A stretch of 49,913 bases of DNA from NCBI GenBank assembly GCA_027859175.1, contig JAQIBG010000005.1:1-49913 (forward strand), in the 5' to 3' direction. Shown piece by piece: positions 1-9,551 of the stretch. This DNA is from Planctomycetota bacterium. GTDB lineage: Bacteria > Planctomycetota > UBA11346. How positions within the stretch are numbered: position 1 is the stretch's first letter; each line of letters begins with the position of its first letter. The notes under the pieces were generated by a model. The model ran no database searches. It had not been told where the DNA came from and saw only the letters and a program-made list of their open reading frames with translations. The position numbers and the translations under genes are program-made.

Positions 1-673
1 ACGGCAGTGAACCGGCATCGAACATGTAAACCCGAGCCGGCGGACGATTCCACACCAAGAAGCCGCCGAGCACGCCGATCAAGGACAGGAACACCAAGCC
101 CAGTTGTACATCGCCGCTCATCAGGCTAGCGCTCACCAGCACGGTTAGGCTTATGATTGCGGTGGTGGCCGATAGGCCATCGGCGTGGTCAAGCAGGTTG
201 AACGCGTTGGTAACAACCATGCACCAGATTGCGGCCAAACCGTAGGACAGCACCGGCTGGTCTTGTATAATATCGATGCGCAAACCCGAGAAATACACCG
301 CGATTCCAACCGCAATCGCCTGCACCAGCAATTTGATGGCGGGCCGCAAAGGGCGACTGTCGTCAACCAAACCGAGCCCGAACAGCAAAAAGGCACCGGC
401 CGCAATCGGCCACAATGGCTCGAGCCGCAAGCCGGTGAGGCGGAACGCGCCGCCTGCAATGCTTGCCACCAGTACCAAAACCACGATCAACGCCATCGCC
501 ATACCGGCGCCGCCACCGTAGGGCACCGCGCGTGCTTGTTGTTTGTGGGCTTCGGTACCCGGCAGATCAATCATCCGACTGCGACGGAACAAGCCCATCA
601 GCAAACGCACCAACACAGCCGAGGCGGTGGCCCCAATCAGCACCGGCACCAACAAGAACGCGGTGAACATCAT
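1..673 (-). CDS. Glycosyltransferase family 4, undecaprenyl-phosphate GlcNAc-1-phosphate transferase-like (WecA/TagO/MraY superfamily), 3' end outside window
   Basis: Own reverse-strand translation (open to window edge, so absent from the ORF track): MFTAFLLVPVLIGATASAVLVRLLMGLFRRSRMIDLPG...NAFNLLDHADGLSATTAIISLTVLV...RVYMFDAGSLP; NLLDHADGLS and DAGS motifs typical of the family. Confidence 0.85.
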   Translation of the reverse strand, partial: MMFTAFLLVPVLIGATASAVLVRLLMGLFRRSRMIDLPGTEAHKQQARAVPYGGGAGMAMALIVVLVLVASIAGGAFRLTGLRLEPLWPIAAGAFLLFGLGLVDDSRPLRPAIKLLVQAIAVGIAVYFSGLRIDIIQDQPVLSYGLAAIWCMVVTNAFNLLDHADGLSATTAIISLTVLVSASLMSGDVQLGLVFLSLIGVLGGFLVWNRPPARVYMFDAGSLP

Positions 674-1767
674 TGCTGACGCGCTCGGGCAAAACGAGAG
701 CTAACCACGATCAGCGCTGCGCCAATGATCGCCGACACGATGCACCACCACCACAAACCGCTTGGGGTAATCGGCTGCATCGGGCCAAGCCGCGCAATGG
801 CATCAGGCAGGTAGTGGGCTTTCCATGGCCAAAGCGCCACCAGGCTGCCGGCCATCAAACCACTGAGGACACTCATGGTGCGATCATGGGCCCGCGCCAG
901 CACCCGGCGCAAGATCGGCACAAAGGCCATCAGGCCGAGGCCCATGCCGAGCAGGAAGCAACCGACGATCACTAGGTCACGATCATGCACGGCCGCAGCG
1001 ATCACCTGATACATGCCGAGCACCAAGAGAGCCAGCGACCCGGAAATCCCTGGCAGCAGCATCACCGAAATCGCAATCGCACCGGCCATCATAACCAGGA
1101 CCGGATGCGGGCCGAGCGCAGCAGCGGGCGAGAGCACGAGGCCGGCCGACACGGCGGCACCGGCCGCGGCCAGGGCCCAGTCGATCCCTTTGGTGCCAGC
1201 CTTATGCCGCCACGGCTCGTTGACGCTGGCAGCCACAAGACCAAAGAAGAAGGCAAACACGATCGGTGCCGAGCTGGGATTAATCAGCAGGCCTTTGGCG
1301 TTGGCCAACGCCTGGAGCAATTGTGCATCATTAAGGTTGGCAATCTCGGGCTTGCTGCCAACCAGCAGGCGCAGGGCGGTGACCAGTGACACCGCAGCAC
1401 CAATCCCAAGCGGGAGCAAAAACCGCAGGGCAGCAAACAGCTGCGCCCGACCTGCACGCGAGGCGATACCACGCAGGCCATGCAGCATCGCACTGAGGGA
1501 GTCGATCAGGGTGGTGTAGATGCCCAAGATCAGGGCCACGGTGCCACCCGAAACGCCAGGGACGGCGTCGGCCAGGCCCATCGCCATGCCACACAGGGCG
1601 GTGCGTGCGATACACGGCGTGGTGCTGCTGCAGCCTGCGGGAGGGCACGATGGCTCGCTGGTTTCGCTGGTCTCGCTGGGCGCAGGCTCGCTCATACCGC
1701 CATGCTGGGGCGAGCCTGGGGGGTGCAATCCCTTCGCGCCCGGCTCGTGGTCAGCAGGAGGGTTCAC
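670..1767 (-). CDS. DUF368 domain membrane protein (PopT-type polyprenyl-phosphate transporter family)
   Basis: ADAVPGVSGGTVALILGIY signature and multiple hydrophobic segments; start uncertain (GTG overlapping the ybeY stop). Confidence 0.85.
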   Translation of the reverse strand: MNPPADHEPGAKGLHPPGSPQHGGMSEPAPSETSETSEPSCPPAGCSSTTPCIARTALCGMAMGLADAVPGVSGGTVALILGIYTTLIDSLSAMLHGLRGIASRAGRAQLFAALRFLLPLGIGAAVSLVTALRLLVGSKPEIANLNDAQLLQALANAKGLLINPSSAPIVFAFFFGLVAASVNEPWRHKAGTKGIDWALAAAGAAVSAGLVLSPAAALGPHPVLVMMAGAIAISVMLLPGISGSLALLVLGMYQVIAAAVHDRDLVIVGCFLLGMGLGLMAFVPILRRVLARAHDRTMSVLSGLMAGSLVALWPWKAHYLPDAIARLGPMQPITPSGLWWWCIVSAIIGAALIVVSSRFARARQQ

Positions 1768-2249
1768 GCGTCGCCGATATCAATGCCCACGCGGGCCATC
1801 AATTCGTGCTGACGCTGCCACATCGTGGCGCGCAGATCGGGTTCGATGTCGTCGTAGCCGAGCAGGTGCAGCAGGCCGTGCAGGATGTAGAGCTCGAGTT
1901 CTTCGCCGGCGCGCTGCTCGCTCCCGTGGCGCTCCACAGCCATGCGACGCGCCACGTCGATGCCCACCGCGAGGTCGCCAAGGTGGACACAGCCGATCTC
2001 AGGATCCACGCCGCCATCGGGAAAGGTCATGACATCGGTGGGCTCGGGGTCGTTGAAGTGATCCACGTGCAGTTCGGCGCTGCGGCTGTCGTCAACCAAC
2101 TCCACCGTGAGCGCGGCCGCCTCATGCCCAGCTTCGCGCAGGGCGTCGTCGCACACGCGCTGCAAACGCTCGGCATCGAAGCTCGGGGCTTCGGCGATGC
2201 GGCCGGTGATGGTGAGTTGGCAGTAGGGATCAGTCGGCAAGGGTGCCAC
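1764..2249 (-). CDS. ybeY: Endoribonuclease YbeY (rRNA maturation factor)
   Basis: PTDVMTFP and HGLLHLLGYDD motifs; about 160 aa. Confidence 0.9.
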   Translation of the reverse strand: MAPLPTDPYCQLTITGRIAEAPSFDAERLQRVCDDALREAGHEAAALTVELVDDSRSAELHVDHFNDPEPTDVMTFPDGGVDPEIGCVHLGDLAVGIDVARRMAVERHGSEQRAGEELELYILHGLLHLLGYDDIEPDLRATMWQRQHELMARVGIDIGDA

Positions 2250-3222
2250 CTTCAGCGCAGAGTTCGGTTAAACGGCTCAGGCAGCGGCGGTACTTTTTCC
2301 GATAGCCCAGTTCACGGTATTCGGGCTTGAACACATCGGCAATCGGACAAGCCGCCTGGACCCGCAGCGGAACTTTCCAGTCGTACAAGCGGTCAATCAG
2401 ATGCACAAAGCGGATTGCCGAGAGCTGATCATCCCACGGCCGCATCTCGGTAATCGTTAGGGCCGGCATCAACCCCGCCACGCGCCGCAGGCTCACCACC
2501 GGGATACGCGTTAAAAACCGATCGAGTTCATGGGCGTCAAGCGCCAGCGCGCCGTCGATAATGGCGAAGGGGACCACCGCGGCACCCCAGCCGCTGGGGT
2601 CTTCGCCGTCACGCCGATGACGCTGGCGGTAGTCTTCACCGGGAACGTGCACGTCATCGAAATGCGCCTGCACACGCGCCAGTTGGCGGCGTAGCAATTG
2701 CACGAACACATGCTCGGCGCCGAGTTCACCCGGCACCGTGTTTGAGGTGAGGATGACCCGCACCCCTTTGCCGAACAGGCCATCGAGCACCAGATCCGCC
2801 AGGCGCGTGTTGGACGGGTCATCGAGCTCAAACTCATCAACGCATACCAAGTCGGCGCGCAGGATCTCTACGCAGCGCTTCGGCCCTTCGAGCACCGCCA
2901 GCGAGATCATCTCGGAGAAACTCAGGTAGCGCCGGGTGCCCTGGGCGGCGTGGAACGCAGCCGCCAAGAGGTGGGTTTTGCCAACACCAAAATCGCCATC
3001 GAGATACAGCCCCGGTTTCTCGCCACGGCGCCACATCTCCCACAGGCGCTTGCGGCCAGCGCCGGCAAAATCACGGACCTGATCAACCGCACTTTCTTGC
3101 CCACTGACGCTCGCATCGATGCGATAACCGTCGAAGGTTTTGTCGGCAAAACGGGGCGGCGGCACGAAGTCATCCGCTTCGTGGGGAGCATGAACGCGGC
3201 CAGCGATATCATCAAGGAGCAT
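2230..3222 (-). CDS. zapE: ZapE/AFG1-like P-loop ATPase
   Basis: GLYLDGDFGVGKTHLLAA Walker A, LVCVDEFELDD Walker B, ILTSNTVPGEL; start set at MLLDDIAGRVH because the longer ORF runs into the tRNA. Confidence 0.85.
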   Translation of the reverse strand: MLLDDIAGRVHAPHEADDFVPPPRFADKTFDGYRIDASVSGQESAVDQVRDFAGAGRKRLWEMWRRGEKPGLYLDGDFGVGKTHLLAAAFHAAQGTRRYLSFSEMISLAVLEGPKRCVEILRADLVCVDEFELDDPSNTRLADLVLDGLFGKGVRVILTSNTVPGELGAEHVFVQLLRRQLARVQAHFDDVHVPGEDYRQRHRRDGEDPSGWGAAVVPFAIIDGALALDAHELDRFLTRIPVVSLRRVAGLMPALTITEMRPWDDQLSAIRFVHLIDRLYDWKVPLRVQAACPIADVFKPEYRELGYRKKYRRCLSRLTELCAEGGTLAD

Positions 3223-3251
3223 GGGACAGCGGGCCAACTCGGTGGTACGGA

Positions 3252-3281
3252 AAGCCCCCGACCCAAACGGGCCGGGGGCTT
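3252..3281 (-). terminator. Hairpin downstream of tRNA-Gly
   Basis: AAGCCCCCG(3252-3260)...CGGGGGCTT(3273-3281), perfect 9-bp stem right after the tRNA on the minus strand. Confidence 0.6.
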
Positions 3282-3285
3282 GTGG

Positions 3286-3357
3286 TGCGGGTAGCCGGAC
3301 TCGAACCGGCATCATCAGCTTGGAAGGCTGATGTCCTAGCCATTAGACGATACCCGC
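3286..3357 (-). tRNA. tRNA-Gly(TCC)
   Basis: Reverse complement GCGGGTATCGTCTAATGGCTAGGACATCAGCCTTCCAAGCTGATGATGCCGGTTCGAGTCCGGCTACCCGCA folds as a cloverleaf; anticodon loop CTTCCAA. Confidence 0.93.
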
Positions 3358-3409
3358 GGCCAGGGGCCGAGACCGTAGGCACGTGGCGGAAGACGGCAAG
3401 AGGGCAGAT

Positions 3410-6211
3410 TTACCAGCTGCGATGCCGCCAGTTGCCCTGTTTGGGCGCCTGCGCAGCGAGAATCGCGCAACTCGGCGTGCGCGCCAGATAGCGCTGCGCT
3501 GCAGCGCGGACCTGCTGCGGGGTGGTGGCCAGAATCGCAGCACGATACCGTTGCAGATGCTGATCACCGCGGCCCAGTGTGGTGCCAATGAAGCTGTCGA
3601 GGGCCTCCTGCGGCGGGGTTTGCCGGGTGTCGAGTCCGGCAATAAGCGCCAACACGGCGGCTTCGTGCTGAGCCGCACTCAGAGCACGCTGCGCTAGGCC
3701 CTGGGCTAGGCGCTGACAGGCGGCGAGACTGCGCTCGGGCTTGGGGTCACGATAGCTGGTGAACACCACCTGGGCGCTGCGCGGATGAACGGCAAAGCTG
3801 ACGCCATAGGCCCCGCCGCGTTCACGCACCGCGCTGTGCAGGGCACCGTCGCTGAGCGCTTGGCAGCCGATCGCCAAAGCTGGGCAATCGTCAGCCCCAA
3901 GCGCCGGGCCGGGATAGACCGCGGCAGCGTAGCCGAGCCCGGTGTCGGTGATTAGCGCCTGCGGACGCAGCGGGCGGCGCCGATAGCCAGCAATGTGATG
4001 CCCAGCAATTGGACGGCAACTGCTGGTGCCCCAGGCCTTGCGGCAATACCGCGCCATGGCCGCCGTCTGCGGGCTACCAATGAGGGCCACGCGCGGCTTT
4101 TGCCGCAGCAGCCGGCGGTGCCAAGCAGCCATTTCGGCAATCGCCTCATCGAGATGGGTGTCGGCCCAGCGCAGCCAATGCAGGTACTCAAGACCACCAC
4201 CGGCGAGCGCGGCGGCCGGTGTGCCGCCACAGGCTGCTGCCGCGCAGTGGTGGGCGAAGTCGTCGCCGCTCTCAAGGATGTCGGCGCAACAGGCGTCGAG
4301 TTCATCGAGGAGGAGTTCGGCGATGCGTTCGCGTTCATGCCAAACCTGCTGATACCAGCACTGGGGCAGCAGGCCCAGGTGACGGCGCCAACTGTGGGCC
4401 GGGCCTTCGCAGCTAAGCACCAGGGCGCCCCGCAGTCTGTTTGCCGAGCCTGGGTCGCAGCGTGCTTCGCTCCAGGCGGCAATGCCGCTGCAGCGCGCGT
4501 CGAGTTGGCGCGTGTGGGCCTGATAGCCGAGGGCGCCGCGGCCCAGCGCGCCGAACACCGCGGTGAAAGCCGTGAGTGCGGCCGGCTTGCCGGTGCCGGG
4601 CGCAGGCAGCGGAATCATCGCCACCTGCTGAATCAGGCCGCCACTTGGCACCGCGTAGCCACTGATGCCCTCATGTTGGCTTGGCGCTGGGGTGGGCACA
4701 AAAGCAGGTGGGATGTCACCACGACCGATGCTCGGCAGACAACTGGGGTCGTCTTCCCGCTGTTCGCTGCTGCGGCGCTGTTGTTCTCGCTGGGTCCAAT
4801 CGACCTTGGTGGCGCTGGTGGCGGCAATGCGCTTGAGGCGTTGCTGTTGGGCTGCAGGCCAGGCCGAATCAGGACTGGCCTGCACATCGATCATCGCCCG
4901 ATTGGGCGCGATCAACTCAGCGCAGGCCGCCTGGGCCCAGGCTGGAGTGCAGCGCTCGCGCAAGGCAGTGAGAACAGGGTCTGGATCGAGGAAGGGCACC
5001 GGATCGGTGCCGTCGGTCCAGGCTTCAGCGATGCAGTGACACCAACTGGCTGCCTGGGTTGGATCGCCGCTCAAACGCCGCACATCCATTTCCAATTGCA
5101 GGAACGCTGCATCGAGCGTGGCGGCGCGGGGCGCGGTGGCCGCCATTTGTGCCAGCACCTGGTGAACGATCGTGCGCATCGTGTCGGCTTCATGCGCCTG
5201 ACAGCCATTGCGCCGGATCTGCAATTCACCGCGGGGGGCGTGGCTGCCGAAGCCGCTGCCGTCACCCAGCCCAATGCCAGATTCATCGCAGGCGAGGCGC
5301 AGAGGAGTAGCGTCATGGCCACACAGCAGGTGATTGAGCAGGCGCCCGGCGCACAGGTCTTCGGCGCGGCGCATGTCGCCCCAGGGCCACGCCAATAGCC
5401 AGGCGCTGGCTTCACGCGGATCAGCGCCACGGGGCGGGGTGGTAAGGGCAATGCGCCGCTGACCATTGATGGTACCGGGCTCGGCGGCCTGCGGACCAGC
5501 GCCGTTACGGCGTGGCAGTGTCGACAAAACCTCGGCCTCCATCGTAGCCGGGTCAATCGGACCCACGCTGACCAAGCACAGATTGGCCGGGCGATACCAA
5601 GCCTGATGGTCACGTCGGACGGCAGCCAAGGAGAGTTTGGGAATCGCCAGGGGGTCGCCGCCTTCGTTCCAGGCAAAGGGGCTGCGGGGATACAGAGCCG
5701 CACCTACGGCCGCGCTGATCACCTCGTCTGGCTCGGCCATCGCCCCGGCCATCTCATTGAACACCACGCCGCCGAGTTGGCCCTCGGCGCTGAGGTGCCA
5801 CACCTCGCGGTCGAAGGCAGTTTGCTCAAGTAGGGGGTTCCACACGGCGTCGGCCAACACGCGCACCATGTTGCACAGGTCGTCGGCCAAGGGCGAGGCG
5901 CACAGATAGGTGGTGGCGTCGGGGCCGGTCCACGCATTGCATTCGCTCTGCAGGCTGCGCCCTAGCATGCCCTGCAGCGGATCGCGCACCGGGAAGCGTG
6001 CGCTGCCACACAGCACCAAATGCTCGAGAGCGTGGCTACGACCGGTATCGTCGCGCGCTGGAGTCCGCAGCACCAGGGCGGCCGCGCAGTCACCCGTCTC
6101 GGTGTGGAGATGGTGGTGAACTATGCCGCTCGCATGCGATCTTCGCAGTAATGTGGCCTCTAGTCGCTCAAGAGGCACGCGAGATCGGGTCGTAAAGGGG
6201 GGTACTGGCAT
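3410..6211 (-). CDS. M16 family metallopeptidase (PreP/M16C-like)
   Basis: HALEHLVLCGS (HxxEH), GVVFNEMAGAM distal Glu region; 933 aa. Confidence 0.88.
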   Translation of the reverse strand: MPVPPFTTRSRVPLERLEATLLRRSHASGIVHHHLHTETGDCAAALVLRTPARDDTGRSHALEHLVLCGSARFPVRDPLQGMLGRSLQSECNAWTGPDATTYLCASPLADDLCNMVRVLADAVWNPLLEQTAFDREVWHLSAEGQLGGVVFNEMAGAMAEPDEVISAAVGAALYPRSPFAWNEGGDPLAIPKLSLAAVRRDHQAWYRPANLCLVSVGPIDPATMEAEVLSTLPRRNGAGPQAAEPGTINGQRRIALTTPPRGADPREASAWLLAWPWGDMRRAEDLCAGRLLNHLLCGHDATPLRLACDESGIGLGDGSGFGSHAPRGELQIRRNGCQAHEADTMRTIVHQVLAQMAATAPRAATLDAAFLQLEMDVRRLSGDPTQAASWCHCIAEAWTDGTDPVPFLDPDPVLTALRERCTPAWAQAACAELIAPNRAMIDVQASPDSAWPAAQQQRLKRIAATSATKVDWTQREQQRRSSEQREDDPSCLPSIGRGDIPPAFVPTPAPSQHEGISGYAVPSGGLIQQVAMIPLPAPGTGKPAALTAFTAVFGALGRGALGYQAHTRQLDARCSGIAAWSEARCDPGSANRLRGALVLSCEGPAHSWRRHLGLLPQCWYQQVWHERERIAELLLDELDACCADILESGDDFAHHCAAAACGGTPAAALAGGGLEYLHWLRWADTHLDEAIAEMAAWHRRLLRQKPRVALIGSPQTAAMARYCRKAWGTSSCRPIAGHHIAGYRRRPLRPQALITDTGLGYAAAVYPGPALGADDCPALAIGCQALSDGALHSAVRERGGAYGVSFAVHPRSAQVVFTSYRDPKPERSLAACQRLAQGLAQRALSAAQHEAAVLALIAGLDTRQTPPQEALDSFIGTTLGRGDQHLQRYRAAILATTPQQVRAAAQRYLARTPSCAILAAQAPKQGNWRHRSW

Positions 6212-6390
6212 TGCTTGCGCTCAGGGTGACCGTGCGGCCGTGGGTGACAACTAGTGGTCTTCCTGCCCTGCGGCCTTGTCGACCGCATAGCCATTGCTTA
6301 GTCTGCTCGCCTGCCACCACGGTCTGTAAGCCATTGTCGCCCGGTGCTCTGCGCGCCATTGGCTGTGACCCCGCCAAAGAAGCCTGCCGC

Positions 6391-9300
6391 GTGAGCGACG
6401 ACCTTGCCGTTTCTGATCTGATCAACGAACGCTTCCAGCTCCTGCGTGAGATTGGCCGCGGTACGACTGGCTTGGTGCATGCCGCCTGGGATCACCACCT
6501 CGATCGCGAAGTGGCGATCAAGATGATCCATCCCGAGTTGCAATCGCACCGCGAGATCAACAGCCGCTTCGAATCTGAAATTCGGATTACCGCCCGCCTG
6601 CAACACCCTGGTGTGGTGGCCGTGTTTGAGCGCTGCGAGACGGCAACCCATGAGCACGGCTATGTCATGAGCCTGGCGATGGGCAAAACGCTCGACGACT
6701 ACCTCAATGAACTGGTGCGCTCGGATGAGCCGTGGAAAGATTCGAGCCTCGTCGACCGGTTGACCTTGTTCCTCAAGGTCCTCGACATCATCGCCTATGC
6801 GCATTCGCAGGGCGTGGTCCATCGTGACATCAAGCCGGCCAACATTGTGCTCGGCCGCCATGGTGAGGTGCACGTCCTCGACTGGGGCTTGGCCCGCATC
6901 CTGCGTGAGCCTGACGGCCCAGAAGGGGTGTCGGAGCTCGCCTACGATGAGCTGTTTGGCCGCACCGCCGAGAGTCAATCGCTGCGTGATAACGCCACAC
7001 GGCGCGACAGCTCATCAGGCCGCGCGCGCCACAGCACCGAAGTAGACACACTCTATACGCCCACCGACCTGTCCAAAGATGACGAAAAGGCGAGCGACCT
7101 GACGCCGACGCGCATGGCCAGCCGGCATCAGCTCGACGAGCATGACCACACGCCGACTCAATCTTTCCAAACGCCACGCCGCCCGGCTGAAGATGACGCA
7201 ACCCGCATCGATGATGGTTTGAGCAGTTCAACCGGCGCCAATCCCGATAGCAATACAAGCAACGCCAGTGTGAGCTCGAGCAGTAGCGTCGCTGGTCGGC
7301 CGTCGTCTAAGCGGCGCCATCGCACCTCGGCTTTTGTCACCGGTTCCTCGCAACGCGATGAGCGCAGCACCCAGCACGGCGCGGTGCTGGGATCACCGGC
7401 CTATATGAGCCCCGAGCAGGCCAGCGGCGCTGCCAACACCGCCGATGAGCGCGCCGATATTTACAGCCTTGGTGTGATCCTAGTTGAGTTGCTCTCATTG
7501 CACACGCCCGCCGAGCGCGCCAAGAACGAGCCCCTGGTTGAGTTCATCGAGCGCGTTCGCAAGGGTGAGCGCCAGAAGCTGGGCGAGCTGTGGGCCGACG
7601 CGCCGAAGCCACTCGAGCGCATTTCCGAATGGGCACTGGCGCTTCGCGCTGAAGACCGCTACCCCGATTGCGAAACCTTCCGCAACGACCTGCAAGACCT
7701 GCTCGACAAGTTGTCGGCCTCGTATTCGGAACTCGAACGCCAGCGTCTTGAGCAAGAACGCGAGGGCGCCTGGCTGCATCACGGCACTTGGAACTATGGC
7801 GCCAAGCCCGGCCTCGAACCGTTCACCGAACCGGTGGTGGCCTACGAGGGCGAAGCCATCGGCCAAGTGATGCATCCCGAATTGGGTGGCTTGCTGCTGG
7901 GCGGAACTGGCCTGCAAGTGTACCCCTTAGGGCTGCCAGTATCTGATGACCTCCGCATCACGGCGGAAATCTCGATCAACCGGGGCCGTCAGGTCACTAT
8001 TTTTGCGCGCGGCGTTCCGCCTGGCCCCAGTTATTGCTTCCAGATCGGTGCCTACGACGGCAAGTGGGTGACGGTGTCGCGTAGCGAAAGCTCCGACGAT
8101 TTATTCCATCCCGACCTGCTCACGATGCGCGCCCTCGGCACCAGCTCGACCAGCTTTGATGCCACCCGACGCGGCAAGCGCCGCACCGTCGTGATCGAGA
8201 TCGTTGGCTCGCGCCTGAGCATGACGCTTGATAACAGTGAACCGTTGATCGTGCAGGACCCGTGCCCGTTGGTAGGCCCTTTGCACCGCCAGATGGCACT
8301 GGCCACCACCGACAGCCAAATTGTGGTGCACTCGATGGTAATCGAACGGCGGCGTTCGCCCTTGATGATGCCGGCCTACAGCATCGCCAATGAATTGCTG
8401 CGGCAGAAGCTGTATCCGCAAGCCATCGATTATTATCGCCGCTTCCTGCTCGAACACACCGGCAGTGGTCAATGCGTTGAAGCCAACTTCATGTTATGCT
8501 TGGCCTTCCTCCAAGCCGGCCACCGCGCTCAAGCTGAGCGCGAACTGCGCAACTTCCTGTCTGAGAACATGGAGCACGAGCTCGCACAGGATGCGATTTT
8601 CGAACTGTCGCGCCTCGCGGTTGACCGGAGCTCCGGCATCGAACGCGCTGTGCGCACCGTGCTGAGCTATCAAGAATCTGGTGACTTGGTGCGGTCGCGG
8701 TTCTGTCTGTGGGTCACCCATATGCTCAGCGAGCGGGTTGGCGAAGACGGCCTGTCGCCCGCGGTGATCCACGATCTGACCCAGTTGCGCCACTTGATTC
8801 GCGGCTTTGCTGACGAGCAATTGATTCTCGACACCATCGCGCTCGGCATCAACGAAGCACTGCAAGACTTTGCCAATCGCCTGCTCGACATGGACGCCGC
8901 GACCGAACTCGAGAATCTCTCCGCAGAAATCGAGACATGTAGCGAACTCGGCTATGCATTCCGCGTCACCGGCCTGCACGCCCAGCAAGACTACCTTGCG
9001 TTGTCACGCAAGCTGGCGGCAATTCCTAAGGGTGACGACCACGGTGAACAACTCGGCCACGCCCTGACTGGGTTTAAATCGGTTCGCGACTATCTGTTCT
9101 TGGCCGCCCTCGGTGGCAGTGAATTCTTGCTCGGCGCGCTTGAAGCACGCGACCCAACGCCGGTTGAACGCATCTTGCGCGCAATCCTGTTTTTGCGGTC
9201 CAATCGCAAGGATGCCGCCGAAGAAGATCTGCACGTATGTTTCCGCTTGATGGACATCATCGAAGTGGAGCGGACCTCGCAGGAAGTCACCGCTACGGCG

Positions 9301-9540
9301 CGTTTGGCCTTCTTTGGCCTTGGCTATCTGCCCTGGGACGTGATCTGGGAGCCAATCGCTTCAATCCGGCGCGGCCAAGAATTACAGGCACTGGCTGGCT
9401 GGCTCGCCGAGAGCCTTGGCGCTACCGAAGAAGCGGCGATGGCGTATCGGATGCTGAACCAACTTGGCTCCGGCTACTGCAAACTCGCCGAGCAGGGCTT
9501 GATCCGTCTCGGCATGAAACGGGAATCCGATGCCGGGTAG
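6391..9540 (+). CDS. Serine/threonine protein kinase with C-terminal TPR-like region, no obvious TM
   Basis: EIGRGTTGLVHAA, VAIKMI, VVHRDIKPANIV, LDWGLA, SPAYMSPEQ; C-terminal helical repeats. GTG start at 6391 proposed (ORF opens at 6211). Confidence 0.88.
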   Translation: MSDDLAVSDLINERFQLLREIGRGTTGLVHAAWDHHLDREVAIKMIHPELQSHREINSRFESEIRITARLQHPGVVAVFERCETATHEHGYVMSLAMGKTLDDYLNELVRSDEPWKDSSLVDRLTLFLKVLDIIAYAHSQGVVHRDIKPANIVLGRHGEVHVLDWGLARILREPDGPEGVSELAYDELFGRTAESQSLRDNATRRDSSSGRARHSTEVDTLYTPTDLSKDDEKASDLTPTRMASRHQLDEHDHTPTQSFQTPRRPAEDDATRIDDGLSSSTGANPDSNTSNASVSSSSSVAGRPSSKRRHRTSAFVTGSSQRDERSTQHGAVLGSPAYMSPEQASGAANTADERADIYSLGVILVELLSLHTPAERAKNEPLVEFIERVRKGERQKLGELWADAPKPLERISEWALALRAEDRYPDCETFRNDLQDLLDKLSASYSELERQRLEQEREGAWLHHGTWNYGAKPGLEPFTEPVVAYEGEAIGQVMHPELGGLLLGGTGLQVYPLGLPVSDDLRITAEISINRGRQVTIFARGVPPGPSYCFQIGAYDGKWVTVSRSESSDDLFHPDLLTMRALGTSSTSFDATRRGKRRTVVIEIVGSRLSMTLDNSEPLIVQDPCPLVGPLHRQMALATTDSQIVVHSMVIERRRSPLMMPAYSIANELLRQKLYPQAIDYYRRFLLEHTGSGQCVEANFMLCLAFLQAGHRAQAERELRNFLSENMEHELAQDAIFELSRLAVDRSSGIERAVRTVLSYQESGDLVRSRFCLWVTHMLSERVGEDGLSPAVIHDLTQLRHLIRGFADEQLILDTIALGINEALQDFANRLLDMDAATELENLSAEIETCSELGYAFRVTGLHAQQDYLALSRKLAAIPKGDDHGEQLGHALTGFKSVRDYLFLAALGGSEFLLGALEARDPTPVERILRAILFLRSNRKDAAEEDLHVCFRLMDIIEVERTSQEVTATARLAFFGLGYLPWDVIWEPIASIRRGQELQALAGWLAESLGATEEAAMAYRMLNQLGSGYCKLAEQGLIRLGMKRESDAG

Positions 9541-9551
9541 GACCTTGCAGT

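Noticed and set aside
185-679. Plus-strand ORFs at the left edge (185-679, 276-521, 463-666)
   Set aside because: The minus strand carries an open WecA/TagO-like reading frame through the same region
3223-3315. Longer zapE start at 3315
   Set aside because: The extension translates the tRNA-Gly and its terminator; internal Met at 3222 fits the family
3995-5398. 467-aa plus-strand ORF opposite the M16 protease
   Set aside because: Antisense to a protease with catalytic HxxEH motif; no recognisable domain
7200-7330. Possible frameshift or pseudogene in the kinase because of the unusual insert
   Set aside because: Frame remains open through the insert and kinase motifs resume in frame at SPAYMSPEQ
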